64,000 bases of DNA from Flaveria trinervia (GCA_025506515.1 CM046442.1:63187340-63251339), one strand, 5' to 3'. Positions 1 through 9,943 are shown, counted from the first letter of the stretch. Translations and numbers: made by a program. The notes: generated by a model from the letters alone, not told the origin.

Positions 1-594
1 AGACTGAAGTTCACTTATGTTCTTGTCCCACCTGTTCATGTTGTAATTCATGAAAAAATTTTCAAACCTTTTTGACAAAGAGTTGAGGATCAAATCCATA
101 GCCAACTCTTTCGAGAGGGGACAATTCAGCCTTTCGAGGCAGTCAATATGGCTTTTCATCTTAAATACATAAGATGAAACAGATTGGGTGTCGTCCATAC
201 GACATGCATGGAGTGCTCGAACTGTTTCGAAGCACTCAACCCGTGCTTGTTGTTGGAATGTTTCCTTCAACTGGGTTATCATGTCGTACGCTCCATGATG
301 TTCATATTCCTTTTGGAGATCTGGAGTCATACTTGCCACATGAGGCAAGACACTTGGACCCAGTCCTTAGTGTATTTCACCCAATTATTATAGGCCTCCT
401 CATCATCCTCACTAGGTTGATCGGGAATCGGATCGTCTAATATGTATAATTGTTTCTCTTGCTTGAGAACAATTCTCAAGTTTCAAAACCACTCAAAAAA
501 GATATTATGGTTTAGACGCTCCTTTTGGAGAATGGTTCTTAGTGATAGTGAGTGAGCGGTCAGGATTTCTTTGTGCTCATTATTGTTGGTGGCC
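1..594 (-). pseudogene. gag: RE1 gag, N-terminal part, broken
   Basis: The minus-strand reading starts with ATG at 594 (MATNNNEHKEILTAHSL) and gives a copia gag of the UBN2 type: an N-terminal substrate-like region, an acidic linker (DDPIPDQPSEDDEEAYNNW) and then a helical block ending near RWDKNISELQS at the window edge. Gag forms the virus-like particle that packages element RNA in the cytoplasm. There is an in-frame stop near 478 and a further stop and frameshift near 330, so it cannot make full gag. No zinc knuckle is visible because the gene runs off the left end. The start is chosen because the frame opens there, just downstream of a long noncoding leader. Confidence 0.75.
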
Positions 595-1488
595 ATCTAC
601 AAAATATAACAAAGTTCAATTTTAGTAATTTTGATATTGTTCATATTTTAATAGTTAAAACCCTTTTAAGTGTCTTAATATTAAAATCTAGAATCCAACG
701 TTACATTTAAATAGTGCTTAGGTGACCTTTATCCCATCATTTAAATTAACAAGGTAGTCAACATTTTGACAATTGCAACCCTTTACAACTTCTAGGGTAT
801 GGGATCGACTTTAAACATCATATGTTTAGTCGGCATGTTTATCCCATCAACACCTTTGTAAACCATATTGTAGGTGATCCATTTAACATGGTTTGCAAAT
901 CAAGTTACCTTAGTTGCACACATGTGAGATTTCCAACATAAGTGGTTAGATGACCTTTATCCCACGAATATTGTAACCCCACCCCAAATCACAAGTTCCC
1001 TCAAAATGGTTAGGTGACCTTTATCCCCTTAAGAGTTTCCAAATGACTCAAGTGTTGTGCAAAAGGATGGTCTTAAACTTGTTTATAAAAGAAAAAAATA
1101 AGGTTCCCATAGTCTTAGTTAATAAAACTCTATGTACCTTATATTTGTATGCTTTTCAAATACAAGGTACCCTATGGTTCAATTTTAATAAAACCTCTTT
1201 TATTAAAACCATTAATCCTTTTAAAAACCTTTTATTAACCACTTAATGATAAAGAACCATCAAATTTTCAGCTTCTTAAGTTTGTTAATGAGTTTGTAAT
1301 GCATATCCAAATATCAACCAAACAATCATGCATCAAACAACCAAACAAGCATAAACATACAAACATGGGTGCATAACCATAGCCACTAAGTTGACAACAC
1401 TTGTTTGCCATCACAAGTGTTATCATAAGTTCTTTCCTAAGGGTGAAGATGACACATCAAAATGTGTCGATGAACTCCCACTTGAATC
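595..1488 (-). other. RE1 leader, gag-proximal part
   Basis: AT-rich noncoding DNA between the solo LTR and the RE1 gag start, with no convincing reading frame in either direction. It holds three near-identical boxes, listed separately, and a few looser relatives (for example GTTTATCCCATCA near 839). It is presumed to be the 5' untranslated leader of the element RNA, the region where copia elements usually carry packaging and dimerisation signals. Confidence 0.6.
715..1028. repeat. Three dispersed TTAGGTGACCTTTATCCC boxes in the RE1 leader
   Basis: Copies lie at about 717-735, 944-964 (one base changed: TTAGATGACC) and 1008-1028. They are irregularly spaced (about 230 and 65 bp apart), so this is a dispersed motif and not a tandem repeat. 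The function is unknown. The position in the leader between LTR and gag would suit a packaging or translation signal. Confidence 0.75.
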
Positions 1489-2455
1489 TGTTGGATCCGT
1501 TATACCCAAGACACATAAAATATTGATATGGTTAGTACGTTATGATCCAAGTCGGGTCATACCCAATAACAAGCTTAGCAAACACCAATTAATATTTAAT
1601 TGATGATATGATCATGCAATTAAATAATTCACCAATTTAGAAAATGGGTTTTCTAAATAAGTTGCATATGAGATTGACAACCTATATGGATATTTGTTCA
1701 TGGATATTATTTGTAATGTTGTTTAAATTGGTTAAATAACATCAACTAATAGGAGTGTGTGTGTTTAAGTTATATAATTAAAGGTCTAATTACATAACTT
1801 ATTCTAACTTAATTTACAAAAATGAAATGTGAATTTTGGGGGAAAACCCTTAAAGGGTATGCATTCGGCCGCCCCCTTTTTAGATGGGGTTCTACTTTTG
1901 TTTCCATTATGTCTTAGAACCTTAGAACACACACACTCCATCTTCTTCCCTCTCTCTCACATGCAAGGACCACAAAACAAAAGGTACTCTCCTTTCTTGA
2001 AGAGATTCTCGGCTGGAAGTTGTTCCAGCAGCACCCTTTTGTTTGTTTTGCGGCTGGAAGATGTTCCAGCAGCATCTTGTTGGTCGTTTTGGTGCTCAAA
2101 TCGTAGCAAGAATGGTGTACGCTTGATGCTTATGGGTATGAACGCTTGAGGACACCTTTTCTTGGTGTTTTGGCTGTTGAAGAACATCATCTTTTTCACC
2201 AAAAATTGTTTTTCAGTAGCTTTACTAAAGGTAGTTTGTATAACTCGTTTTGGGTTGTTATTGGGTTGTTATTTCATATTACAAGCTAGTTCAAACACAT
2301 ATAAATGATCCTATGTTCTTGGGTTTGTTGATGATATGTTATAAGCCTTCCATTTTCAGATTACTAATGTTAAATGTTAAGGTATTAATCCGCTGTGTTT
2401 TTTAAGTTTAAGACGTTAAACTACTTTGGTATGGTCCAACAAACCCAACTGAATC
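1484..2455 (+). mobile_element. Solo LTR in the RE1 leader, opposite orientation, with 5-bp target duplication
   Basis: The LTR body is 1489-2450 (962 bp). It begins TGTTGGATCC and ends AAACCCAACT. The pentamer gaatc occurs directly on both sides (1484-1488 and 2451-2455), as expected for a copia insertion. About 100 bp at its start align well with the starts of the RE1 and RE9 LTRs (shared phrase GATCCAAGTCGGGTCATACC), and the GCGGCCG-like tract and the TTTCAGATTACTAA tract are also shared with RE1. There is no PBS, polypurine tract or internal region on either side, so this is what remains after LTR-LTR recombination. The terminal CT in place of CA is probably a point change. Confidence 0.82.
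2010..2091 (+). repeat. 41-bp tandem duplication inside the solo LTR
   Basis: Two adjacent copies start with CGGCTGGAAG at 2010 and 2051 and share TGTTCCAGCAGCA. They differ at a handful of positions. Each copy contains CTGGAA/TTCCAG, which can pair with itself. I do not see this duplication in the RE1 or RE9 LTRs. Confidence 0.75.
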
Positions 2456-2993
2456 CACACCCAAATGCTTCAATTGTCCATGTCTTTTGTGTCCTTCTTT
2501 GAGTCTTCATGTTGTGCATCTTCTTCTACAAAATTCATATCTAATACAATTTTTCTAATAAAAGAATGCACCTAATCTATTTATTACCTAACCAAATGAA
2601 TAAATAAATTACAACCCAAGATATAAAACACAAATTACAACCCTTTGAAGAACAAACCAACATGACAAAACACTATCAACCAAAACCAACACATAAGGCC
2701 AAGGCTATGTTATGCACCATAATATAAAACACATTCAACTTCTAAGAATCAACAATGAATCCCTAATTTCAGCCCTAAAGTTTCTGCCAACACAAACTAA
2801 AACTTTAAGGTTGTCCAAACAACACAATCAACCCTTTGATCTAAATCTTTCAAGGTTTAAACCAAAGCATACAAGATTAAACCTTGAAATATAAGGGATT
2901 CATACAACCACAATAAAGCAGCCCCTAATGGGTGGAAAAAGTCCATGAAAACTAATTTTTCAAGACCTTTTGAAGCACATATTCCACATAACC
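2451..2993 (-). other. RE1 leader, LTR-proximal part
   Basis: Noncoding AT-rich DNA between the decayed primer site of RE1 and the solo LTR. It contains only short chance reading frames. With 595-1488 it would make one continuous leader of about 1.4 kb once the solo LTR is discounted. Confidence 0.55.
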
Positions 2994-3007
2994 GGCTCTA
3001 AATGTCA
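2994..3007 (-). other. RE1 primer binding site, degenerate
   Basis: On the minus strand TGACATTTAGAGCC directly follows the LTR end and resembles the initiator-Met-tRNA primer site TGGTATCAGAGC seen in the other elements here. Several bases are changed, so it is probably no longer functional. It is called because of its position 1-2 bp inside the LTR. Confidence 0.45.
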
Positions 3008-3008
3008 T

Positions 3009-3938
3009 TGATGGGTTTTGTCACATGTAAAACACTAAGTTTAACCATTTAAACATGAAAATGCAGTGGATATATGGTTTAAAGATATGGTTAGTAATCT
3101 GAAAATTTTCACCATTTCAAACATAAAAAAACCCCAAGAACAAGGATCAAAATATATATGTGAAATAATGTGCTATCAAAACAAAACAACAACCATAGGG
3201 TGTTCATAGAAACAACCTTTCTAGAACAAGTGTTGTAGATGTTGGAGAGGAAGATGAAGATGATGATGATGTTGAATATCCAGCCCCCAAGAGAGAGAGC
3301 CTCAAGTTGTGATACCCACAAGTCTTACAAACACCTTGCATGTTAGGAAGCTTCACACCAAAGATCTTCACAACTACAAAACCGAAATGTTTCAGCCTTG
3401 TTGAGCTGAAAAATCCGAACTTTTCAGCCTTGTTGAGAGCTTTTCCTTGCTTAAGTGTGTGTGAGAGAAAGTGTGTTTTCTTGGAAGAGTGCTTGAGGGA
3501 ATGAAGTGTTGCATCCAAGGCAAAAAAAGGACCCCTCATGCACCCATGAGGGGCGGCCGAAATCATCCAAAATGGGTTTCCCCCATTTTGTAATCTTTGT
3601 AAAATGCACTCTTTTAAGTTAATAAAGTTATAAAACTAGAACCTAATTTAATTTTATAACTTTAACAAACTTTTATTTGTCATTATTTAACCAACTTAAA
3701 TAATGAGACAAATAAAATTCTCATGAACAAATTATCCATACAACATTGTTCTTTTATAAAGCAAAGTACTAGAAAACCAATTTTCTAAATAGGTGTCAAG
3801 ATTATATTTGTATGATCTCATCAACAAATAAATATATATTGGTGTTTGTTTAGCTTGTTATTGGGTATGACCTGACTTGGATTATAACGTACTAACCACA
3901 TCAATCTTGTATGGGTCTTGGGCATACAAGATCCAACA
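3009..3938 (-). repeat. RE1 5' LTR (930 bp)
   Basis: In element sense it begins TGTTGGATCT (3938) and ends AACCCATCA (3009). The end matches that of the RE9 LTR (ATCCCATCA at 60165), and the start shares the conserved phrase ending in GGTCATACCCAATAACAAGC. The only open frames inside it (for example 3204-3566) lack family similarity that I can recognise and are treated as chance. Confidence 0.8.
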
Positions 3939-4950
3939 CTTAATGTTGTATACTCCATAAGCTTTGGAGCTAGAAGAGCATCCAACATAGATAGCATCAT
4001 GTGACTTTTGAGCAAAATTTTCCAAATTGTCCTTTGTGTTAACTATGGTACACCTGTTGTTACTTAGAAAGCCGATGAACGGTGGCCTCTTGTTCCGTAC
4101 CTCATATGGGGTTTTGCATGTGGCTTAATTACAAGAACTCTGTTATGCACATAGCATGCAATGCTAACTGCCTCTGCCTAGAATTTTAGAGGTAGTTTGG
4201 AATTAGCTAACATAGTTCGAGCAACCTCAATAAGTGTCATGTTCCTCCTGTCAGCAACACCGTTTTGTTGAGGAGTTCTGGGAGCACAATATTGTTTGGA
4301 AATCCCTTTTGAGTTACAAAATGAGTCAAGGACGAAGTTCTTAAACTCAGTCCCTTGATCATTTATAATAATCTTAACCTTGTGATCAAGTTGATGTTCT
4401 ATTTTAAGAATAAAAGATTTTAATGTTTCAACAGTTTAATCTTTAGTTCTTAAAAAGAATACCTATGTAAATCTTGTAAAATCATCAACTATCACAAGGC
4501 AGTATGATTTCCTTCCAATACTCATTATACTTGTGGGACCAAAAAGATCCATGTGGAATAAGTGTAATGGAGTAGTAATGGAGTTAACACTTTTGGATTT
4601 ATAAGACGCCCTGTGTTGCTTCCGTTTCAGGCATGCAACACAGTTATCTTTGCAGAAAAATTCCTTTTTAGGCAAACCATGTACGAAGTTATTTTTAGCC
4701 AATTTGTTCACTGTCTTAAAATTTACATGACACGTACATTTATGCCAAAGTGTTGACTAATCACTATGAGCTTCGGAAAGAAAGCATGATACATCATCCA
4801 TTGCAGAAGCATTGTTCATATCCAGCTTGTACATATCCCCTTTCCTGGGAGAGCTAAGAAGCACCAACTCCGAAGGAATTGCCATCCCTGGTTTAAGGAT
4901 AATGCACTCATGCTCTGTGAAAAGCATGTGGTGCTTTTGATCACACAACT
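3939..4950 (-). pseudogene. pol: RE2 pol: GAG-pre-integrase and integrase core, truncated
   Basis: Minus-strand frames give the zinc-binding pair CVACLKRKQHRASYK and the first catalytic aspartate in LLHMDLFGPT-like text (FHMDLFGPTS, in 4463-4711). They then give a region equivalent to SDQGTEFKN, an NGVADRRNMTLIE-like stretch near 4240 and SSSSKAYGVYNIK at the RE1 junction. Integrase inserts element cDNA into chromosomes. Several stops and frameshifts (for example near 4437 and 4756) break the reading. The piece up to 4950 is the GAG-pre-integrase block (DQKHHMLFTEHECIILKPGM). Confidence 0.8.
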
Positions 4951-5195
4951 AAGAACACTTAACAGACTGTGTCCATTCTGTTTTACAAAGTTAACTTTGT
5001 CAACTTTTAACTTACCATTGGATATACTCCCTCTGCCAGAAATATATCCTCCGACCTTACCTCCAAATTGGCAGGACCTCCATCATAGTGTTGAAACTGT
5101 TTAAAGAGAGATTTTTTTGGTGTCATGTGCGTTGAGCATCCACTGTCCACAATCGAGACATTGTTGTTCTTGTCATATGGATGTCCCTACACACA
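4951..5195 (-). pseudogene. pol: RE2 aspartic protease region
   Basis: The reading contains IVDSGCSTHMT around 5120-5150, the DSG active site of the copia aspartic protease, followed by FKQFQHYDGGP and SGRGSISNGKLKVDKVNF-like text. Frames shift near 5100. The protease would cut the Gag-Pol polyprotein in the virus-like particle. It lies directly upstream (in element sense) of the GAG-pre-integrase block, the standard copia order. Confidence 0.7.
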
Positions 5196-6119
5196 ATATG
5201 AGATTGTTAGTTTCGATTAGAGACCCAAGCCTTGTTGGTATTGGGTTCTTCCAAAGATAGTGACATAATTGAACCAAAAGTTAATCATGGGGGTTCAATG
5301 GATGACTTTTAAGAAGAGGCTTGGGCTGGAGCATCTTTCTTGATCTTCAAATCCGTCCTTTGGTTCATCATGGAAGATGAGCTTGTAAAAGCTTTTACAA
5401 CATGGCATTCTTCCGAAGCTTATTTCTTTTCGAAAGAAGCCTTCACCACCTTTTCTTCCGAAGCAGTCTTCTTCTAGGATGGTTTCAACAGAACTTTCTT
5501 GTTTTTTAGATTTTTAATAGCTTTTGCTTGCGAAGCCATTTTCCCTTTGAAGAAGGATTTTTTTCCGAAGACAACCTAGCTTCAGAAAATAGCTTTCCCT
5601 TTTTCATCACATGGACCATCTGATAAGGTCCAAATGAGAACTTTCCCTGACTCCTTCCTTCCTAAAATTATTTTCAATATGTGTGCTAGCAGGATTGTAG
5701 TAACAATGTTTAGCCATGTGGTTTTGCGGACCACACATTATGCATGCAATGTTAGTCTTTTGGGAGCTTGTAGGGTGCTGTTGCTTACTCTTTTTCTCTT
5801 TGTCAGCAATCTTTCCCTTCAACTTCTCATCCTTTGGTAGGACAGGAGTGCTGGTACTACACTCCTTTCCTGAATCAGAAGTACCTGCCACCTGGATCCA
5901 GCTGACATAAAGACACTATTTTGTTTTAGGTCAAGCATCAGCTTAGACTCAACCACTTTCTTAGCAGTTCTTTTGGCAACTTTAGCTCTGCTTCTTCTAT
6001 CTTTGGTGGTTAGGGTTTGATCTTCACTGGGAGAGGTGCGTTGATTACCTATTCCTTCCATGTGGTGGCTTCTATTGTAGCATCATTCTTCAATTCAAGT
6101 GAAGTTGGGTCAGCAGATA
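5196..6119 (-). pseudogene. gag: RE2 gag C-terminal region with second zinc knuckle
   Basis: The open stretch 5607-5891 contains CIMCGPQNHMAKHC, a CCHC knuckle (C-x2-C-x4-H-x4-C) followed by YNPAST. The stretch 5819-6061 matches RE3 27000-27200 (TKDRRSRAKVAKRTAKKVVESKL). The linker 5330-5600 is rich in Ser, Lys and Glu and is studded with CTTCCGAAG-like words. It is cut by RE3 at 6119. Stops and frameshifts separate the pieces. Confidence 0.72.
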
Positions 6120-6972
6120 TGTTGGATCAAGAAGGCTGGTGCAACCAAAACCAAATCACATAGACAAATTTTTGGGCTGCTTACAAAGGCTTCCGAAGCC
6201 AAGTGTGGAACTTCCGAAGGAAGTAGAGTTCTTCCGAAGACAAAGTAAAAGTTCCACTTCCAAGGCAAAGCTCTACCTCCGAAGATAAAGTATTCACTTA
6301 CGAAGATGAAGTCTCAAACGAAGAAATCAGAAGACTACTTCTGAAGTATGAAGAAGAAGAAGTTCTCAAGCCTCGAAAGAAGCAGCCTCTTCCGAAGTAT
6401 AAGTGGCTTCGCAAGTACTTGTTCTTCCGAAGCCATTTAACTTCGGAAGACACTGCTATGAACCAGTCGACATAAGTATGGCCTCTCACACTCCGCTGCA
6501 GACCTCTGATACTGCATGGTGCTTACTAAAAGAGCCATGCAATTGACCATACTTTATTCCACTGTTCACCTTTTTATGTTAGTACAAGTTACCAACTTTA
6601 GTTGGTGACAAAAGGTAAGTTAGGGACATGTCCTGACTACCATATCTGAGATAAAGTCTTATGTGAGATAACTTAAACTATAGCTTTATTGTATTTGCTT
6701 TAGTTAGAGGATTCCAGCTGGTATCAAAGTATATCCAGTTGTAGGTAGTATTATATATAGTCTCTCATTGTAACTCATAAGAACATGCTTCTAAGAGTCT
6801 TGTAATATTTGAGTTGAGAAGCAATATATGCAAGTACCTTGAAAATTACTTCTTTTTTGTCGTTACTTATTATATTGTTATCAACTCTTAAAGATTCTGC
6901 TACCATCAAGAGTGTTGTTTAAGTGATATTGAGAGAAAACCCAAGTGTTTAGTGAAAAAAGCTGATGCTGTA
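6120..6972 (+). repeat. RE3 5' LTR (853 bp)
   Basis: It starts TGTTGGATCA, where RE2 homology stops, and ends GATGCTGTA two bases before the primer site. The RE5 LTR ends comparably in GATCCTGCA. A TATA box (TTATATATAG, 6751-6760) marks the core promoter. U3 between about 6185 and 6460 carries many CTTCCGAAG/CTTCGGAAG words and near variants. No complete 3' LTR of RE3 is present in the window. Confidence 0.8.
6185..6460 (+). promoter_or_regulatory. CTTCCGAAG word array in the RE3 U3
   Basis: By eye there are about six exact CTTCCGAAG or CTTCGGAAG words plus one-base variants (CTTACGAAG, CCTCCGAAG), about 290 bp upstream of the TATA box. The two forms are reverse complements, so adjacent opposite copies can pair over nine bases. 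The same word recurs in the spacer at 31380-31620. Confidence 0.7.
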
Positions 6973-6974
6973 TT

Positions 6975-6986
6975 TGGTATCAGAGC
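6975..6986 (+). other. RE3 primer binding site (initiator Met-tRNA)
   Basis: TGGTATCAGAGC, two bases after the LTR. It is complementary to the 3' end of plant initiator methionine tRNA, the usual primer for minus-strand synthesis in plant copia elements. Confidence 0.92.
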
Positions 6987-7089
6987 TTTCTAGGCTCTTG
7001 ATTGTGAGATCTAACCATCCGAATCAACTTGTTTTTCACTCCTCCTTACAACTCTCAAAAAAATAGCCCTTAACAAATCCGAAGTAGAG

Positions 7090-7333
7090 ATGGGAATGAT
7101 TACCAAAGCTCCCATCAAGACTACTGAGAACTTCAGGTCTTGGAGCAGAAGAATGGAAGGCTTTATGAGATACCAAGACAATAGAAATGTGGAACTCATT
7201 GTCAACGGCCAGTATAAACCAAAGGTGGCATCACCTGGTGGAAACGGTGCCATGCTAGAAAAAGCTGTTAAAGATTATTCTGACGAGGACCAAAAGAAAA
7301 TGTACATATACAGTAATGCTATGACTATTCTGA
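7090..7333 (+). pseudogene. gag: RE3 gag N-terminus, split by RE4
   Basis: It opens at ATG 7090 (MGMITKAPIKTTENFRSWSR) and reads the copia gag N-terminal domain with FRSWSRRMEGF and DYSDEDQKK. This matches the RE5 gag start (DDFDTWCMRMEGF, NYSDEDRKR). At 7333 it is cut by the RE4 LTR and resumes at 25489-25494 with AIPNSIMVGFEHCKSAKELF, as in the continuation of RE5 gag. The leader between primer site and ATG is about 100 bp. Confidence 0.85.
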
Positions 7334-7824
7334 TGTAACTCCAGGATGATCAAACTTAAATCAAATCATGAAGATTATAGATCAAAATATAATAAACACA
7401 CTAAAACCCCTTTGACCTTTATTGATTGCAAAATATGTGTTTACAAATAATCCCCCAAACTATTGGTCATTTAACCATTAACCAACACTAATGACAATTA
7501 ACCTATTTATAGTCTAGATTAATATTCACTAATTGCACTTAACCCCCTAGACTTAGGCTAATTAATACATAATTACATATTAAGCATAAAAATGACTAAA
7601 AACAAGATAATATATATTTTGTTCACACAATATATATTTACTACAATAAACTCCTAGTCATCTAAATCTTCAACGTCTTGCTCGGTTCCTCGTCTCGAAC
7701 ATGACGGGTTTAACTTTTGTTGACTTTGACCGTGATGTTGACTTTTGTTGACTTTGACCGTGATGTTAACTTTTGTTGACTTAGACTGTGTTGATAATAT
7801 AGACTATCTTGTACAGCTCCAACA
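7334..7824 (-). repeat. RE4 3' LTR (491 bp)
   Basis: On the plus strand it begins TGTAACTCC and ends GCTCCAACA. In element sense this is TGTTGGAGC to GGAGTTACA. It closely matches 25024-25488. The length difference is mostly one extra unit of the TTGAC array near the U3 end. CTATTTATAG (TATA in the sense strand) lies near 7502-7511. Confidence 0.9.
7716..7785 (-). promoter_or_regulatory. W-box cluster in the RE4 U3
   Basis: Tandem units of about 28 bp, acttttgttgactttgacc followed by gtgatg, give six TTGACT/TTGACC cores in 70 bp. TTGAC[CT] is the W-box bound by plant WRKY factors. The 5' LTR copy (25400-25460) has about four cores. The location upstream of the TATA-like CTATAAATAG suits an enhancer. 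WRKY binding itself is an inference. Confidence 0.65.
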
Positions 7825-7841
7825 ATACTCCCCCTTAGTCT
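7825..7841 (-). other. RE4 polypurine tract
   Basis: In element sense, ACTAAGGGGGAGTAT ends directly at the TGTTGGAGC start of the 3' LTR. This is the expected plus-strand primer position and shares the AGGGGGAGT core with RE5 and RE7. Confidence 0.85.
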
Positions 7842-8810
7842 ATCATTATCAACGTCTTCAAACGAAATGAGCACCGAGAAGTCAATAGTAGAATGATACT
7901 CAAATTGAAACTTTGTGAATCTAATGAGAAAATTATTCATCTCATAAGCTCCCCTTATTCATGTGCTCCCACCTTTTTGAATGCAACCTTTGCATGGATA
8001 TTGGAACATATTCCCAAATCTCTAATCTTGAGTGCTTCAGAAGATGTAGGTGGAGGATTCCTAGCTCGGTATCTTCTACAAACTTGAGAAACAGGTTCTC
8101 TAATCAGGTACACAGCTCAACTGATGATCGGCTATCACTTAAAGCAAAAATATGAAAAACATTCTCAAACACAACCTCGACAATTCTAATTAGGTCATTT
8201 CATTTTAACAAAATAAACTCGTATTTATCTTTGTGTGAAAAACAAGCGAACCCGTGTTCGTTTGTGCGCAATTTCTGTGAAATGCATGCAAATAATAAAA
8301 TTGTAACAGTATAATATGGAAGATCTAAAAGAAATTTTGAAATGAAAATATATTATATATTTTATTTTATTGTATCATTTTTTTATCTGTCATTATTTTT
8401 TTGTTTTTTTAAGTGAGAACTGAATCGATGATGAGATCATATCCTCAAGATATACTTTAGCACAAAGATGAATTTATACATCGTCAAGCAATGAGATCAC
8501 ACTAATAACTGAATCTAATCACCGTCTTTGAATGATTTTGAAATTCTAAAACACATGAATAACGATAGCTGATATGTTTGTCCACTTAAACCCATGCCAT
8601 ATCTTTTTCAACAAATAGCATATGATTTGTTAAGGTTCGATTAGATGCTTTAGAATGTTAGGGCCCCATAATCATTTGGCAAAAACACTCACCCAACCTC
8701 AGGATTTCTTGAATTTTGTTACGTTCTTTATAGAGCAAGGCTTGTGTATCAGTGTGCAAGTGATTATCAACAGAACGTTTCATTCTATGATAAATTCATC
8801 ATTTAGATGA
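7842..8810 (-). other. RE4 3' untranslated region, LTR-proximal
   Basis: About 970 bp of AT-rich noncoding DNA between the polypurine tract and the duplicated segment. Short chance frames exist on the plus strand only (7893-8155), which is antisense to the element. No pol text was recognised in any frame. Confidence 0.6.
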
Positions 8811-9163
8811 TTTGTCACTACTTAGACCAAAATGGTAAGAGCTCCAGGTCTATACTTACGTATAACAAAGGAGATCACCATTTAATCATGTGCCGACGAG
8901 AGCTCCAGGTCAGTACTACCATACAACAGAGTGATCATCACCCCAGGTCAGTACTACCGTACAGCAGAGGAGATAAGCACAAGTACAAGACACATAAATA
9001 CACTAGACATGATTCAAAGATATGGCTTATAATGGTGGGTGAAAGATCAATTCTCAATCCAATTTTTATCGGGACTCAGTTTTTTTTGCAGGCCAAAAAG
9101 ATTGCGTAAATCCAGATGTCCTTAATCATATATTTTAATTTAAATCATGATGCTGCTGCCTAC
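8811..9163 (-). repeat. Flank duplication, copy 1 (353 bp of RE4 beside RE5)
   Basis: From tttgtcacta to ctgcctac this is nearly identical to 21100-21464 on the other side of RE5. The other copy is about 12 bp longer, mainly from an 11-bp indel (agatttgtatc). It contains three CAGGTC-type boxes (about 8839, 8898 and 8941) with small hairpins such as TATAC-ttac-GTATA and GTAC-tacc-GTAC. It is far longer than the 5-bp duplication a copia integrase makes. Confidence 0.88.
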
Positions 9164-9167
9164 AAAG

Positions 9168-9930
9168 AACACAATTACAACACAACAATGAGGAGATTAT
9201 CTAAACTCTAATCAAACAGTAGACTGGGTTAACCAAAAGTGATACAAAGAACACAAGTAAAGCAAGAGACAGAACAGGAGAATATGGTTTTCAAGGATGC
9301 TATATATTGCTTTCTCAAGTTCTTTTACAAGTGTTACAAAGTATGTTAAAGATACAAGAAACTTGAAATACTTATACTACAACCTACAGCCGGCTATACT
9401 ATGAAAGCCAGCTGGATACAATTGGCTAGACACTAACAAAATCAATTGTAGAATCAAAAGGCATATCTGCCTTTTGACCTTGTGACTATGACATGCCATA
9501 GCTCACATCCTTATACATTACAAAAAGGATAAAGTACATAAAGTGGAAAGTTTCAGACTCAAGACCTCATGTACAGTTACCAAAAGCATGGACCTTTTCA
9601 CGAACTCTTGTAAGTTGGTGACTTATCAGAGACGCAGCGGAAAAGGTGCTTATGGAACAGTACATCAGATAAAGCATGTGCACTAAAAGTCTTCGGAAGA
9701 AATCTGTCTTCATAGGGTGAAGCTTCGGAAGACTTTGTCTCTTGAAGCTTTGAAAGACTTCATGTTTGGCTTCGGAAGATATTGTTCTTTACTTCGGAAG
9801 ATTTTACACTTAGAATGTCTTCTAATGTATTGTGTAAAACTTCCGAAGCATTCTTCACTCCAGTACTTAGTGCATGTTGCTGAGACACTTTCGATGTTTT
9901 GGGTTGCATCAGACTTAAGGAATCCTTACA
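9168..9930 (-). repeat. RE5 3' LTR (about 763 bp, outer end truncated)
   Basis: In element sense it starts TGTAAGGATTCC at 9930. It ends at AATTGTGTT (9168) and lacks the last 20 or so bases present in the 5' LTR (through GATCCTGCA). It carries about five CTTCGGAAG/CTTCCGAAG words between 9690 and 9850 in U3. Confidence 0.87.
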
Positions 9931-9943
9931 AACTCCCCCTAGG
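9931..9943 (-). other. RE5 polypurine tract
   Basis: In element sense CCTAGGGGGAGTT abuts the TGTAAGG start of the 3' LTR. It has the same AGGGGGAGTT core as RE7. Confidence 0.88.

Larger units (their letters stand above)
1..3938 (-). mobile_element. RE1: 5' part of a Ty1/copia element, running off the left edge
   Basis: Read on the minus strand, this holds a 930-bp 5' LTR (3938 to 3009), a decayed primer site, a leader of about 1.45 kb and the start of gag at 594. Pol lies beyond the window. The LTR abuts the integrase reading of RE2 at 3939, so RE1 is inserted there. The expected 5-bp target copy on this side is cttaa (3939-3943); the other copy is off-window. The LTR is homologous to the RE9 LTR (60165-61082) and to the solo LTR at 1489-2450, so all three belong to one family. 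The leader is interrupted by that solo LTR. Confidence 0.8.
3939..6119 (-). mobile_element. RE2: pol/gag fragment of a Sirevirus-like copia element
   Basis: From high to low coordinates this reads gag C-terminus with a zinc knuckle, protease, GAG-pre-integrase and integrase core, then it is cut by RE1 at 3938. At 6119 it is cut by the RE3 LTR. The break is recognised because the matching stretch of RE3 (about 26900-26960, read in reverse) runs collinearly up to ggtcagcagata and then stops exactly at the LTR start. RE2 and RE3 are the same family. No LTR of RE2 is in the window. Confidence 0.8.
6120..7333 (+). mobile_element. RE3, first segment (5' LTR, primer site, gag start)
   Basis: RE3 is inserted into RE2 at 6119/6120 and is interrupted by RE4 at 7333/7334. 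It resumes at 25489. The left target-site pentamer would be agata (6115-6119). The right copy was not found because the 3' end of RE3 is rearranged. The family is the same as RE2 and close to RE5. Confidence 0.82.

Noticed and set aside
3204..3566. 120-codon minus-strand frame in the RE1 LTR, and similar frames in the RE9 LTR (60496-60723)
   Set aside because: They lie wholly inside LTRs, differ between the RE1 and RE9 copies and lack recognisable motifs.
6975..6986. tRNA gene at the Met-tRNA-like sequences (also 20294, 25009, 47328 and 52260)
   Set aside because: Only 12 bases complementary to the tRNA 3' end, placed at LTR edges. No cloverleaf or box A/B around them.
7893..8155. Two plus-strand frames of 64 codons near the RE4 3' end
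   Set aside because: Antisense to RE4, overlapping each other in different frames, with no motif. Chance frames in a 3' UTR.
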